Shown one piece after another: positions 32,236-44,800 of a stretch of DNA of 64,000 nt. The notes beneath the pieces were generated by a model, which ran no database searches, was not told the DNA's origin, and worked only from the letters and a program-made list of their open reading frames with translations. The translations under genes were made by a program, and so were the position numbers. This stretch comes from Cymbomonas tetramitiformis (Eukaryota > Chlorophyta > Pyramimonadophyceae > Pyramimonadales > Pyramimonadaceae). Where the stretch lies: positions 1-64,000 of the forward strand of contig LGRX02024772.1 in NCBI GenBank assembly GCA_001247695.2, given 5' to 3'. How positions within the stretch are numbered: position 1 is the stretch's first letter; each line of letters opens with the position of its first letter.

Positions 32236-35200
32236 ATGGCTAGGCAAAGGCGTGGACTAGCTCGAAACGAGAACGCGGAAGGCACTCCATGCCCATGCGA
32301 TCAATGCAGACTCCGATTTTGCTACTCCAAAAAACAGATTAGGCGGCATTTGATCCTACATCCGCCCGTCGCACGCCTCTCCAATGACCGAGATCATGAA
32401 GAAAACGACTCTCTTGACGGTGCCGAAAGTGTGAATGATGACGGTGAGACGGATCCACCATCAGAGACGGACGAAGAGGAAGAACACGAGGATGACACAT
32501 ATCTTCATGACCATGCCGAACGGATGCTCCGGAAGATCCGTGAAAACTTCTTCAGCCCGATTGAGTATGCATCGTCCGACTCGGTGAGTTCTAAATCCCG
32601 TCCAAGCCGTTGGAACCATTGTTTAACAATATCCAAGCCCCGTCCAAGCCTTTGGAACAACCTTGGATTCCCCCACGAAGAAGAGTCCAAGCATCGTCCA
32701 AGCCTTTGGAACACCTTTAGAGCCATCACTGTAAGCCAGATTCTTACATCGCATCTTATTAGTTCAGGATTGCTGGGTTGATGGGAGTGGATGCCCGCCG
32801 TATTCTAGGAGGAGGAAAGTGATGCGCGCGAGCAACGTGAAAACGACCGAACAAGGGACCCGGAATTCATCATGGTAAGTTCAATACGCACAGATTGAAT
32901 GCCTTCCGAAAACTGCACTATATCACTATTCCAAGTCATTGGAACGGTGCGTCCTTACGTGTGGAACCCCTCTGGACCAAAATCAATCAGATGCTGTGTG
33001 ACTAAATTGCAGGAGGGAGAAAATGTGCATGACAAATCGACTACCCTTGCAAACCGCTTCATACTGGATCTACTTGAGGCCCACTCCAACCATAACTCGA
33101 CCCAGGCGTACTTTGACACAATCCTGGAAATTCTGCGACGTCGAGTATGCGGCTTGGAGGTCGACGATGAATCAATCTCGACCGATGACGAGGTAGCACT
33201 ACCTCATACCTACCAAGCGTGCCTGCGGTTTTTCAAGGATTTCCTCATGAAGTACAACGAGATGGATGTGTGCCAGAAGTGCAATTTTCTTTTCAAAGAT
33301 CTGCTTCCCGAAGAGGCACCGACGTGTCCGAAATGCAACCACGGCCGGTTCAAGGAGCCATCAATGGTCGATGGCAAGTGGGAACCCGGAAGGGCCAAGT
33401 GCGTTTTCCGCTGGTGGCCGTGGACAAGGATACTGGAGGCCCTTTTCATGGATCCGGTGCAGGCACAGATGGCACGTTCATGGGAGAAAGTTGACTTGGA
33501 TGAGCCGATCGTCAGAAGCACTGGAATATTAGGTGAGTAAACACTGTCAATTAGACTGCATGGATTGCCTATTCCGGGCGCCCGGATTCATGCCTCCACC
33601 CGGATGGAACATGCGTCCGGCCGTTTGGATATGTCACAACACCCATTTTGGTTGTCTTGGTATAGTCCAAACGTGTGGACCAAACGTTCCGGCCGTTTGG
33701 AAGTTTGCGGATGTAGATTAACAAAGATAATTGCGAGTAAATCTGCATGGATGGCACGTTCCGGGCGCCCGGAATGGCGTTCCATCCGTGTGGACTACGA
33801 CTCTGGTCGTAATGGATATGTTACAACAACCTGTTTTGTTGTCTTAGCATAGTCCGAGCGTGTGGAATACCTAATCCGACCGGTTGGACTAAGACATGTT
33901 AGTGCGGGTGTAGATTCACGAAGCTGGCAGAGGACCATGCTCGAGGACCCGGAGTTCTTCAAGGACAAGCGCAACCTCTCTGTGGTGTTATGCGCGGACG
34001 GCATCGAGAAATTCAAAGATAAACTGGGATCTGTGACACCTATAACCTGCCAAGTGGTGAATTACCCTGCACATCTTCGAGGCAAAAGCGAGTTCATTGT
34101 GCTTTGGGGCATTATTGATGGCAAACCCAAAGATGCCCAACTCTTCTACCACAAGTTCGTGGACGAGATTATTGACATCGAAAAGAACGGTTGCCGGGTG
34201 TACAACGTTATCGAAAACAAGCCTTTCTCCGTTCGAGTCAAGTTGTACAAGGTGCTCGAGGATTATGTCGGATTGACCGAAGCGGGGAACGTGTATGGAA
34301 CAAACGCGAGGATGGGATGCTCCAAATGTTGGATTGTCGGGACAACAAAGGCAGAGTCTTGCATGCAGAAGACGATTTACGCGCAGATGCTACAACAAAA
34401 TCCAAGTAAGTCTGATCCCTGCTGCATTCTTCCTAGTATGTATTCGGACGGTTGGACAGATTTCAAAATATTTCTGACTGTACTTCCAGGCGTCGGGAGC
34501 CCCGGTTCCGGCCGGTTGGACCATTATAGGGAAAATATGGAGAGATCAAAGCTAGTAATTCCACACGCCCGGAACCCATGCACCCCACGGCCGGACCTGT
34601 GTACTCGTGGTTTTACACAATATTCTTTCAACTGTATCGTGTTTTTTATGATGTTTGCAGGTGAAGAGCCAGCGATGAGAACGGACAAAGAAGTGAGGGA
34701 GTTGCAGCACCTGCACGACGGGATGATCGAAGCGGGTATGCATCCGGAAGTCATTAAGGACAAAATGGCACGGAGTGGGATCAAAGGATCGAGTGCTTTT
34801 ACCAAGATTGTGAAGTTTAATTTGCCACGCGACTTGCTCTTCGACGTCATGCACATCTTGTCCAACAACTCCTGCCGGATTATGTCAGCGATTCTCGGTG
34901 ATGACTGGAATTCAAAGTGCCGAAACTTTGCGAGGGCCTATCAGATGCACAGGCCGTGGCTTATTCCTATACCAAGGAGGAATGAAAATGACAACCGGAG
35001 CCCAGCAGAACGGCTGAGATGTGAGTACACCACCTGTCCAATATAATGATGGTCCAAACCCCTGATAGACGGTGGTGTAAGGGTTCCAAACGCCCGGAAT
35101 GCTATTTCCTGAATGAATGTAGATGGTCCACACCCCTGTCACACGTTGGATAACGGGTTCCAAACGCCCGGAATGCTATTTTCTGAACGAATGTAGATAA

Positions 35201-37669
35201 TCCACACCCCTGTCACACGTTGGAGGGTGGGTTCCGAACGCCCGGAACGTTTCTTCATGAATGAATTAAGATTGTATAGGTTTCGTATTGAACCAGGATA
35301 GGTTGTGTGCGTGTGTGTGGGATCGATCTCTTGTAGTGAAACCCTCTCCGTGGTCCCCTTCTAAGGAGGCCTTGAAGGAGATTATCCCATGGGTAAGAGG
35401 GCTCAAGTTTACCCGAGATTCGGGGCCGATTGGGAGGAAGTTTCTGCAAATCAAGGCGGGAACGCAAACTACGCCACGCAAGTTGAAAGCACATCATGGC
35501 GTAGTTGCTATCACAAGTGGACTCATGTCGATTGTCAGCGCGTGGATGAACAGTGATGGCCATGTGCTACAACCGGAATTCGCTTCCTACGTTGGGAAAT
35601 ATACGACGGTGGTCCGCGAGATTGTGAGCAGAACCATTGATATCGATGTGAGTATAAACACTGCTTACCCCACGTTCCGGGCGCTTGGAACCGTTTGGAG
35701 GCCATAGTCCGGACGTTCGGACCTGCTTCATGTTTGTTGCTCATGTTCATATGCTTCGGATTGGAATCACAATTCCGGGCGGCCGGACCAACATTGGATC
35801 AATGTTCCGGTAGCACGGAACCTATCCATTCAGGCTATACTGATTTATTCCGTTTTGGGCGTGCGGTTCAGCATCATAAAACTGGCATGGACGCCTTGAA
35901 GACAAGGGTATTGGAAGTCCGTGACATCATGGAAGCTGAGCTCTCGCCTGAGCTTTTCGTCATTGCAACGCACCAGCTCGTTCATATTCCGGATCAGATG
36001 CGTGACGAAGGACCAGTTCCCGATCTTTGGATGTTCGCTCCAGAGAGCTTCTTCGGCGAGCTGAGACGGATCATCAGGACTCGCTCGCACCCTGTCGCCA
36101 GCATGATGAAAGGGGTGGAGTTGAAACGCATGGTAAGTCTGGTACGCGGCTTATACCAGTTGCTACAGGCGAATGGTTCGCCACCAACCATTAGCCAACC
36201 ACGTAGCGAGAACACCGTGTCCCTGATGTTGGCGACCGGCAACGAGAGGAAGGGCAAACTTGTCTACTCGACACCAGGTACTGTCCAGACTTAAGTGCAT
36301 ATCGTCCAATTTCGGTCCAAGGGTCTGGAAACGTATCATTGAGTAGGGTCCAACCGGTTGGAACTTCCTTGGACCTTTCATTAGACAAAGCCCAAGCCAA
36401 TAGGGCTCGTTCCATCCACACCCTTCCGGGCGCCCGGAACCCAGGTTCCGGATTAATTCCGGGCGTTTGGAATTAGATCGTCAAAAGCACGCATTGTTTA
36501 ACAAATTTCCGTTTTGCGGTGCGTAGATGATAAGAAGGAGATACAAGCTTGGCTGGCTACAAACGTGGAGTGGTACGGGAACATTGTCAGAGAATTTAAT
36601 CGTGCTGAAGACCATTACACGAGGTATGCATGTTTGCTTGACCGAAGCTTTTTTTGACTAATCATTCACGTACGCAGTTTAGTGGTGTTCCCCTCGCCCG
36701 GAACTAACGTCCAAGCGCCCGGAACGTTGCCTCCGGGCATTTGGACCATGCAGGAACATTAGACAAAACCGACGTCGCTTGGCGGCTCGTCGCGGCAGGG
36801 GCAGTGGCCCAGGTCAAAACTTGACGAGGCCGATACTTCATCAACCTGAAACCTGGCGCAAGAGCCCCGTCACAGGGGAAGTCATTCCGTTTACGGAGAT
36901 GGAAATGAGTTACGCCTTGGCACCACCGAGAATGTGGACAGAGTATGCTTACGTCAAAGTTCGCAATTTTAATTACAGATCGCTGGAAAGGGACATGAAC
37001 AAGGCTACTTGTCATCGATATTTCAAGTCTGTCTTTAAAGTCTGGAATGTACAGAAGCAGCAAGAAGACGACCAGGACAGGTGAGGCATGCCAACTATAC
37101 ATGTTCCAGACGTCTGTATAAGAGTGGAGTGTAGGTTCCGGCCGTTTGGACCATGGTCAAGCTACGTTTCATTAAATCTGTTTAAATATTCAAAAGTTCG
37201 ATACGTTCCGGGCGTCCGGAACCATGCTGCCACACGGTTCCGGACGCCCGGACTAATGCGTCCTTGTAGATCTCGATTAGCAGGTGTTCATGATTCTTTC
37301 ACTTCTGATGGCAGGTATGGCGAAATTCTGAAGGTCGTCAAGCTTGTCGTGCACACTGACACATATATTCTTGTGAAGTGTAGATGGTTTCCCCTCGAAG
37401 CTGCTCTTTCCGATGCGGTCACGCAAAACATCTACCTGCGCACCGATATGCCATGGGAAACCAAAGATGCATTCATCGAAGCGAAGGACATCAACAATCA
37501 AGTGGTCGTGGCGCCCATTCCATGGAAGCCTTTGCGGCTTGCACGGTATACCGGTAACAAGGTTCCATTAAATATTCGACATCGGACAGACGTGCTTGCC
37601 GTCGTGCTTGACCGCCACGTCGATTTTGTCGGCGACATCGGCGATAGTAGTTCTGATGACGAAGATTAG
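32236..37669 (+). CDS. CACTA TNP2-like transposase, about ten exons
   Basis: Exons with GT-AG borders: 32,236-32,582; 32,809-32,874; 33,013-33,532; 33,931-34,405; 34,661-35,020; ~35,336-35,647; 35,872-36,277; 36,527-36,623; 36,763-37,080; 37,270-37,669 (TAG), about 1,100 residues. The N-terminus has a C2H2-like finger (CPCDQCRLRF...HLILH) and an acidic stretch. Exon 4 has the TNP2 hallmark LCADGIEKF (first catalytic Asp) and GCSKCWI. Exon 5 has FDVMHIL (second Asp). Exon 7 matches the DUF4218-type region (VIATHQLVHIPDQMR, SFFGELRRIIRTRSHP). Exon 10 matches DUF4216 (YGEILKVVKLVV, ILVKCRWF). The protein would bind and cut the element ends. Exon 6 start and exon 7 end are the least certain. Introns, not exons, are packed with short palindromes. 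Confidence 0.85.
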
Positions 37670-38080
37670 TTAACTTATTGCCTCGCTCGAGGCGGTAGTG
37701 TATCGGTCTCGTTGAGCTCCACGTGCTGCCAAGTCAGAACCTACCAGTTGTAATACTGTAATATATAACATGCATTGTACAGATAATACTAACTTACCTG
37801 GAGTTCCAAAGGGGTTCCGAAGGCTTGGATGCGCCTTGGAATCCATCAAACGCAAGTTCCGAAGCGGTTCCAAACCATTGGACTAAGCCTGGACCCCATA
37901 AGATATCACTTCCATAATCGTTCCAAAGGCTTGGACGGTCTTGAACTGCACGTAGCAAGAATGATCGGTCCAGAGAATTATCGTTCTATATGTCAAGCAC
38001 TTGCTCATAGCGTTCCGCTCTCAGATCGGGAAGTTCCAAGGGCTTGGAATTTCGGAACACGCTCCCGTGTTGCCCAGAGA

Positions 38081-38530
38081 CTGGGCCTATGGGGTTCCAA
38101 GGGCTTGGAATCTTTTGAAACCCACGCTCGTGCTGCGCAGAGACCGGTCCTATGGGGTTCCAAGCCGTGGAGCCTCCGGGCTCGAGCTTCATTCCTCGTA
38201 CTAACAAGGTCCAAGGGCTTGGAATCTTTTGAAACCCACGCCCGTGCTGCGCAGAGACCGATCCTATGGGGTTCCAAGCCGTTGAGCCTCCGGGTTTGAG
38301 CTTCATTCCTCGTACTAACAAGGTCCAAGGGCTTGGAATCTTTTGAAACCCTCGCACGTGCTGCGCTGAGACCGGTCCAATGGGGTTCCAAGCCGTTGAG
38401 CCTCCGGGTTCGAGCTTCATTACTCGTACTAGCAAGTTCCAAAGGCTTGGAATCTTTTGAAACCACGCCCGTGCTGCGCGGAGACCGGTCCAATGGGGTT
38501 CCAAGCCGTTGAACCTCCGATTTCAGACTG
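38081..38530. repeat. Right subterminal array of the CACTA element, about 117 bp units
   Basis: Four units start at about 38,094, 38,211, 38,329 and 38,446. Each has ccaagggcttggaatctttt, gtgctgcgcagagaccg, then a ggttccaagccgttgagcct block and ttcattcctcgtactaacaa. They carry the same ttccaa-n4-ttggaa palindromes as the left array, in different context. Confidence 0.85.
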
Positions 38531-38882
38531 CCGACCTCAGACTGGAAAGTTCCAAAGGCTTGGAATTGTCTAAAATGAATTCCAAACCGTTGGAACCGCC
38601 TTGGACCGACGACTTCGGTCATACGTAATCCGAGGACATAGGTCCAACGGCTTGGAATCGACCAGGACCCATTGGACTAACAAATTTTGGTCCAGCCCCT
38701 TGGAACCCCGTAGGACCGTCGGCTTGGAACCCCATAGGACTCCTAGGGAAAAACCCAAAGCTTCACCTTGTAATTCCCGGCGGTTTCCAAAGGCTTGTAA
38801 TTTTACCAAATATTTTCAGGACGGTTCCGGGCGCCCGGAATGGTGCCGTCCAAGCCTTTGGAATAATCCCTATTTTGTAGGG

Positions 38883-41800
38883 TCTGCGCCATCTTCTCGT
38901 GTCGCCCATAACGGCGTTTGAAGTCGCAGGGGTTTTCGGGGTCGCAAGACTTCAGGGTGGTGATAGGCGCGTTGGTCCAGAAGTGGGTGGGTTTCTTGTA
39001 GGGCATACCATACTTACAATACGTAGCTAGATGCGGAGGTGGCAACCCTTGCATGCATCGGCGAGTGTGTAACCCATGAGGAGCTCAGCCACGCGGGTTC
39101 TCGATGAAGTAGAAGCTCGGCTGGAGGTACTTGATGATCTCCAGCGTTCTCCGCACTTGCCTGTCAGCACCACGCAAGTTTCGTATCCCTACCGTTTTGG
39201 CTTGGCTGTACTCCGTGCATGGAGGGCTCGCCCAAATGACGTCAAAGTGCTTGAGCGAGAACTGCCGATAGTCCCAGTGCAGGATGTTTTCGCAGTGAGT
39301 GGGCTTCCATCGGTTCTGGATGTCCACCGAGACTACCTCACACCCAGGAAACTGCTTGCTGAACTGTCGTTCGACGGAGCCTGTGCCACAAAACAACACC
39401 AAGATCCGTATTGGGCGTCGAGACGGTTGTAGGCGTGCTGCTCCTCGACCAGGTCCTTGGGATGGCATGAAACTAGTGGGCGACACCGTCGCGAATGTGC
39501 CCACCTCGTCGTCGGCTCGTTCTTCCGGGATCCACGCCATTCCGTCCGCCTGTAACTCTTCAGGATCCGTCAACCATATCGCTCCTGCTGACTCCTCGCG
39601 TTTGCGAGTGACTCTGCTCTTTTCACGTTCTTGCCTCTTGGCCTCGACCTTCTCGAACTCCTGAAGAGCGCGGTTAGGTATCCCTTTTCGGCCAACTCCA
39701 TCGAACTCGAGGTCCTCGCGAGTTTTCCATTCATTCTCGGAGCGCGGCATACCTACCCATTTGACCATGTACTCCGTCCATGTCCGCCCGCTACGTCTCC
39801 TCGTGCGTGACCTCTCAATGCACTCCACCGCCATCTCCTTACGACCGCTTACGTCCACAGGGGGATGCGGAATCTCCGCACTCCTGTCCGCGAACTTGTC
39901 CTGGCCCGACTCCACCGGGGCGAGTCTATCCACGGTGAAGACGTCGTGCACCTTCCACTGTGGTGGTAGCTTCAGGCGGTAAGCCGCGGGGGCCCCTCGG
40001 TCCTCGGGGGCGAGCTCCATCTGCCGATCGCTGTGGAAGGCCTCCAGTACCTCCATCGGGCCCAGGCGCTTCTTCAGCAACTTCTTGTGTAGGCCCCGAT
40101 CCCCGGGCTGGGTGAGATGCGTGGCGTCCACCCACACCATGTCACCCACACCATGGTACCGGCGAGCGCGATGGCGAGCGTCATACTGGGCCACTTGCTG
40201 CTGCTGAGCTACCAGCAACCTATCGCGAGCAGTCTGCAACTGCTGAACAAACTGCCGGGCGGTCTCGTGGGCCGTGCCTTTCTTCACGACGTCCCCTCTC
40301 CCCCCCTTGGCGCGGCCCCTACGAGAGGCCAACGCAGCTTCTACGAAGAAGTCGAGCTGCGACGCTGGGGCATGCCCATAGCAAAGCTCGAAGGGTGTGA
40401 ATCCGGTAACCGCGGACCTGGAGTCGTTAATGGCGTACTCCACCGGGGTGCACCACAAATCCCAGTCTGTCTGGTTTGCGTCAACGTAGGCGCGCAACAT
40501 GCGCTCCACCGTGTGGTTTGTGTGCTCCGCTTGGCCGTCCCCTTGTGGATGGTACGGCGTGGTGGAGGCCACCTGCACCCCCATAAGGCGATGCAACTCC
40601 ATATGAACGGCGTCACGGAAGCGAGAGTCCCTGTCACAAATGATCTTCATAGGAGCACCGTGCAGTCGCCAAACATGGTCGAAGTACATTCGTGCCACTT
40701 GCTCAGCGGAACTGTCAGAGTACAGCATGGGGACCACGTGCACCATCTTGGACAACTTGTCCGTGAACGTGGCGAAGGCGTCGTAGCCCCGCTCCGTGCG
40801 CGGCAGTCCTGTGACGAAGTCAATGCTCACCACCTGCCACAGCCTGACCGGGACCTGGAGGGGGTTCAGCTGGCCATCCGGATAGCTGTTCCTCGGGCGG
40901 GTCTGCTGGCATATCAAACACGAGCGGGTCCAGTCGGTGACGTCTTTGTTCATGCGGGACCACCAGAACCGCCGCAATATCCGAGCAAGAGTCTTATCTC
41001 GCCCGGTGTGTCCCGCCGCGGGAGACTCGTGCGCTTCACGCATGACTATCTCTCGAAGGGGAGAGTCGGACGACAACACCAGTTGGTAGCGTCCCTCCGC
41101 GATGCGCCAGATCATGTCGTCAACCATACGGAAGGTGTCCGTGCGCTGGTGCGGGGCGGCTAAAAGTTCTTCCTTTAACATCGTGAGGTAAGGGCTACGT
41201 TCGTACTCCGCGCGTAGTGCTTTCACGAACTGGCACGCCTTCAGTGGTCCTTTGGCTGCGCGCGCCTTGGCCGCTGGCCCCGACGTGACCATAGGCTCGC
41301 TTGCACCTTGAGCTGCGGGCGCACGGGCACTCTTCGCTCGAGGCCGAATCCGGCTCGCCGCTGGCGCCCACACCAGCAGCACGGGCCACCGCAGCGCTGG
41401 TCGGCCTCCATCTGGTGACTCAAACAAGCATGTAGGGTGACCCTTGGCATCCTTGAGGTCGAACACCTTGACCACGTGCAGGCCGTACTTGGGCTGGATA
41501 AGGGTGCGCCAGGACGCGTCGTCATAGTCCGGCAGTAGGAACATCGCCGACGTGTTCTCTGGGTCGGCGCGCCACTCAGCCATAAAGTGGCGTAGGATCC
41601 TCTCAATGAGGTTGCTATCCTTGGTGTAGGGGGGGTTGCACCAGACGTGCTTTCCCCGCCATTGCTGCTTGAGGCACTCCGTCCAATAGGTGTCCACCTG
41701 GCGGTTGACGCCCATGGAGTCACAACACGCGTCCACGTCGAACGGGCCGTACTGCGCTGAGATCTCTTCGAACTTCTCCTTTACCAGTTTCCAGTCCTGC

Positions 41801-44800
41801 CGGTCTACCACGTTATTGTAGTGGGAGCTTGACGCGGGAGGGGAACTTTGTTTGCTGGGAGGGGAAGGACTAAGGGGAGTTGAGGGGGTTGGAGAGGGGG
41901 CTTGCTCCGGTTGCGAGCGAGAGCGAGTAGTGACGCCAGCAAGGGTGGCTTCATGCAAGGCGCGCTCCGCGGTGTGCAACGTCTCAGCTGCGTCTTCCCA
42001 CAGGTCGGGGGTTTCCACCCAGGTGAGCCCATTCAGATGAGTGAGCTCCCCAACGACCAGCGGAGGGCTGACCGGAGGTACAGACTCGTCTTCAGAGTCG
42101 GAGTAATCAAACGTGGTGTCGAGCACCGAGATGGGGTCTTCAAGGATCTTGACTTTAGCGGGCTCCTCGGACGGCTCTTCGTCGGTGTCGTCCTCGTCGA
42201 TTGCACCGAATACTGAGGTGGGATCGGCGGGGGTCGAGCTCTCAGCCGGCTCCCTTGGCACACTCTGACGAGGCTCGTCTGTATCCCGGTCGACCACGCC
42301 CTTCTCCTTAAGCCCCTCCCTGGCGGATGACTGCTTGTAGTCTGGTCGTCTGGATTGGGCGTCCGGAACTACTAGGCATCGGCCAGGTACGTGCTCCATT
42401 TGGTGCACGCCCACTTCCACCAAGTCTTCATACCAGCGTGCCTGGCGTCGACTCAGCTCCCGAGCCGGCGCGAAGAGCCACTGCAAGGGTTTGTGGTCAC
42501 CCATGAGTTTGAAGTCGGTGAATATAAGGTAATGCCTCCACGTCACTGTGGTGCAGTGGTGGATGGCGCACAGCTCCCGCTCCCCAGCGTGGTAGCTCTG
42601 CTCGGCCGAGGAGAATTGCCTGCTCTCGAAAGCCAACGGTTGAAGACCTCGCCCCAGGTCTTGCATCAGCACGCCTCCTAGTGCGACCGCACTGGCGTCG
42701 GTCTGCACGCAAAATGAGCGAGATCCATCGGCTGCTGAGCGCTGGTCCGGTAGGGCGAGGATTGGTGCTGAAATCAATGCTGACTTCAATCGTTGGAAGG
42801 CTTCTTTCTCCTCCTTGCCCCAAGTCCATGGCACTCCCATCTTCGTGAGGCGAGTGAGAGGGTGGGCAATGTGAGCGAAGGACTGGATGTACCGCCGGTA
42901 AAAGCCACACATTCCAAGGAATTGGCGCACGTGGGTGACAGTCTCGAGCTCCGGCCAGTCGCGAACTGAGGCAACTTTGTCGCGTTGGGGGCGACAACCT
43001 TCCTTACTGCACACATGGCCAAGGAAGCGTACTGCTCGCATGCACAACTTCAACTTGCTTCGCTTGAGGTATACTTTGTGCTGGCGACAGGCAGCTAATA
43101 CAGCTCGTACATGGCCGACATGCTGCTCAGGTGTGTCACTGAAAATCATGATGTCGTCCACGAACACTCTGCAGAAGGGTAGGTGTCCGAGGTACTGCGT
43201 CATCATTCTTTGCCACGTGCTCGGTGAGTTGCTCAGTCCCATAGGCATGACCAGCCACTCATAAGCTCCGAAGTGGGTGGTCATGGCTGTCTTCTCGATG
43301 TCCTCCTGTTCCATGGGAACTTGCCAGAATCCCCACAAGGCGTCTGCAGTGGAGAAGACGGTTGCTCCTTGTAGGTCATCGAGGAGGGTTTGTACGTCAG
43401 GAAGAGGGTACTTGTCCTTGACCGTGATCTCATTTATCGACTTGTAGTCGATAACCAAGCGCAACTCCTTAGGGTTGCTCGGCTTCGGCACCATAAGTAC
43501 CGGACAACCCCAGGGGGACGCCGATGGACGGATGTACCCCTTGGCCAACAGCTCGTCAAGTTGTGCACGAAGTTGCCGAAGTTCCTCTTGCGACAACTTG
43601 TAGTTACGCCGATGTAGCGGCTGTCCACTCCAGTCGGATCGCAAGCGAATGTTGTTCTTGTAGTCGCGGCTTTGGACGGAGTCAGGCAGCTCCGTACATA
43701 TGACGTCCCTGAACTCCTCCTCAAGGTCGCGCAGCTGTTGCCATATCTCCGGGGACACTGTCTCGTCAATCTCGTCCGGCTCCTCCGCTTCCATGGCGTG
43801 GGGCTTGGGCGGCGGTGACGGTGGTTCCTCGGCCACTGGAGCGGCCTGCTCTTGAGATAAACGTTCAATATGGGGCTTCTCGTCGCTCCAGCGCACACGC
43901 TTGCGTCGTGGCCGACGTTCGCGGAGTAAGCGCCTTCCCTGCTCCAGCGCGACTGCGGCTTCGGCATGCCAGGTGGGTGGTTTCCCTTGCGCGTGGTCGT
44001 CGATTGCCTGGGCACGTACGTGCTCAGGTAATAAAGCAAATGCTCCCAAAGCTTTCCGCTTGCTCTGGAAGAACCCCAGATGTAGGTTGTTGGATGGCGC
44101 ATTGTCCGCCGGGGGACCAATAGCACCCTCCAGCGCGACCACGTCAAAGTTTTGTGGGCGGGTGGACTCCACTGTTGCGTACACCTTATCCAAGTGGTCC
44201 TCGTCACTGGTGCCTGGGCTGGGCCGCACAGATTCCCGGAGGAGTAGAGCGTCCTCGGCTTCGGAGTCGGTGTCTGACGCGGACATCAGCGCAGGCGCGT
44301 CCGTCTCACCCAGATCCGCTTGGGAGGAGTCCATGGCGCCCGCGACATGGGCGTCTTGTTGCTCAGAGCTAGACGTGGCGCGACGCTCGGACGAAGCGTC
44401 CTTGGGCTTGACGTTGGTCTCGGCGTCGGCCTCTTCGTTACAAGCGACCGCCCCGAAGGTGCCGTCGGGTGCCAGGTACACCACGAAGTCACACTCATCC
44501 TTAGATTGGAGGGATCGAAGGTCCTTGCGTACCCTTTTGGGGTCCAACAAGACTCCTTGTACCAGCGCCATGGCCTTATCCTTGGGTCTTGAGGGGTCTG
44601 GCGTTCCCGGCGAGCAGCCTGTAATGACCACTCTCTTGCTTCCAGAACCAAACCGGATGGAACCCCATCGTGAGTAATCCAAGGTGACTGGGGAGTGGGA
44701 GGCTAGCCAAGGTCCTCCAAGGATAATATCCACGCAAAGATCAATGGGCATCACTCTGAGCTCCAATTGCTTGACGTACAACCCCTTGGTGGTCTCTGCT

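Larger units (their letters stand above)
26611..38882 (+). mobile_element. CACTA (En/Spm)-like transposon, 12,272 bp, inserted in retroelement B
   Basis: Both ends read ccctacaaaatarggattat in inverted orientation, continuing attccaarggcttggac. The flanks are tct at 26,608-26,610 and tct at 38,883-38,885. A 3 bp target duplication and CACTACAAAA-like ends are diagnostic of the CACTA superfamily. Inside are a TNP2-like transposase (plus strand), a second gene on the minus strand, and subterminal repeat arrays built from short palindromes. The left subterminal region is 26.6-27.8 kb and the right one 37.8-38.88 kb. The high TIR identity and clean junctions suggest fairly recent insertion. Confidence 0.93.

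Noticed and set aside
40117..41163. 348-codon plus-strand ORF
   Set aside because: It is the antisense shadow of the integrase region of retroelement B and has no recognisable domain.
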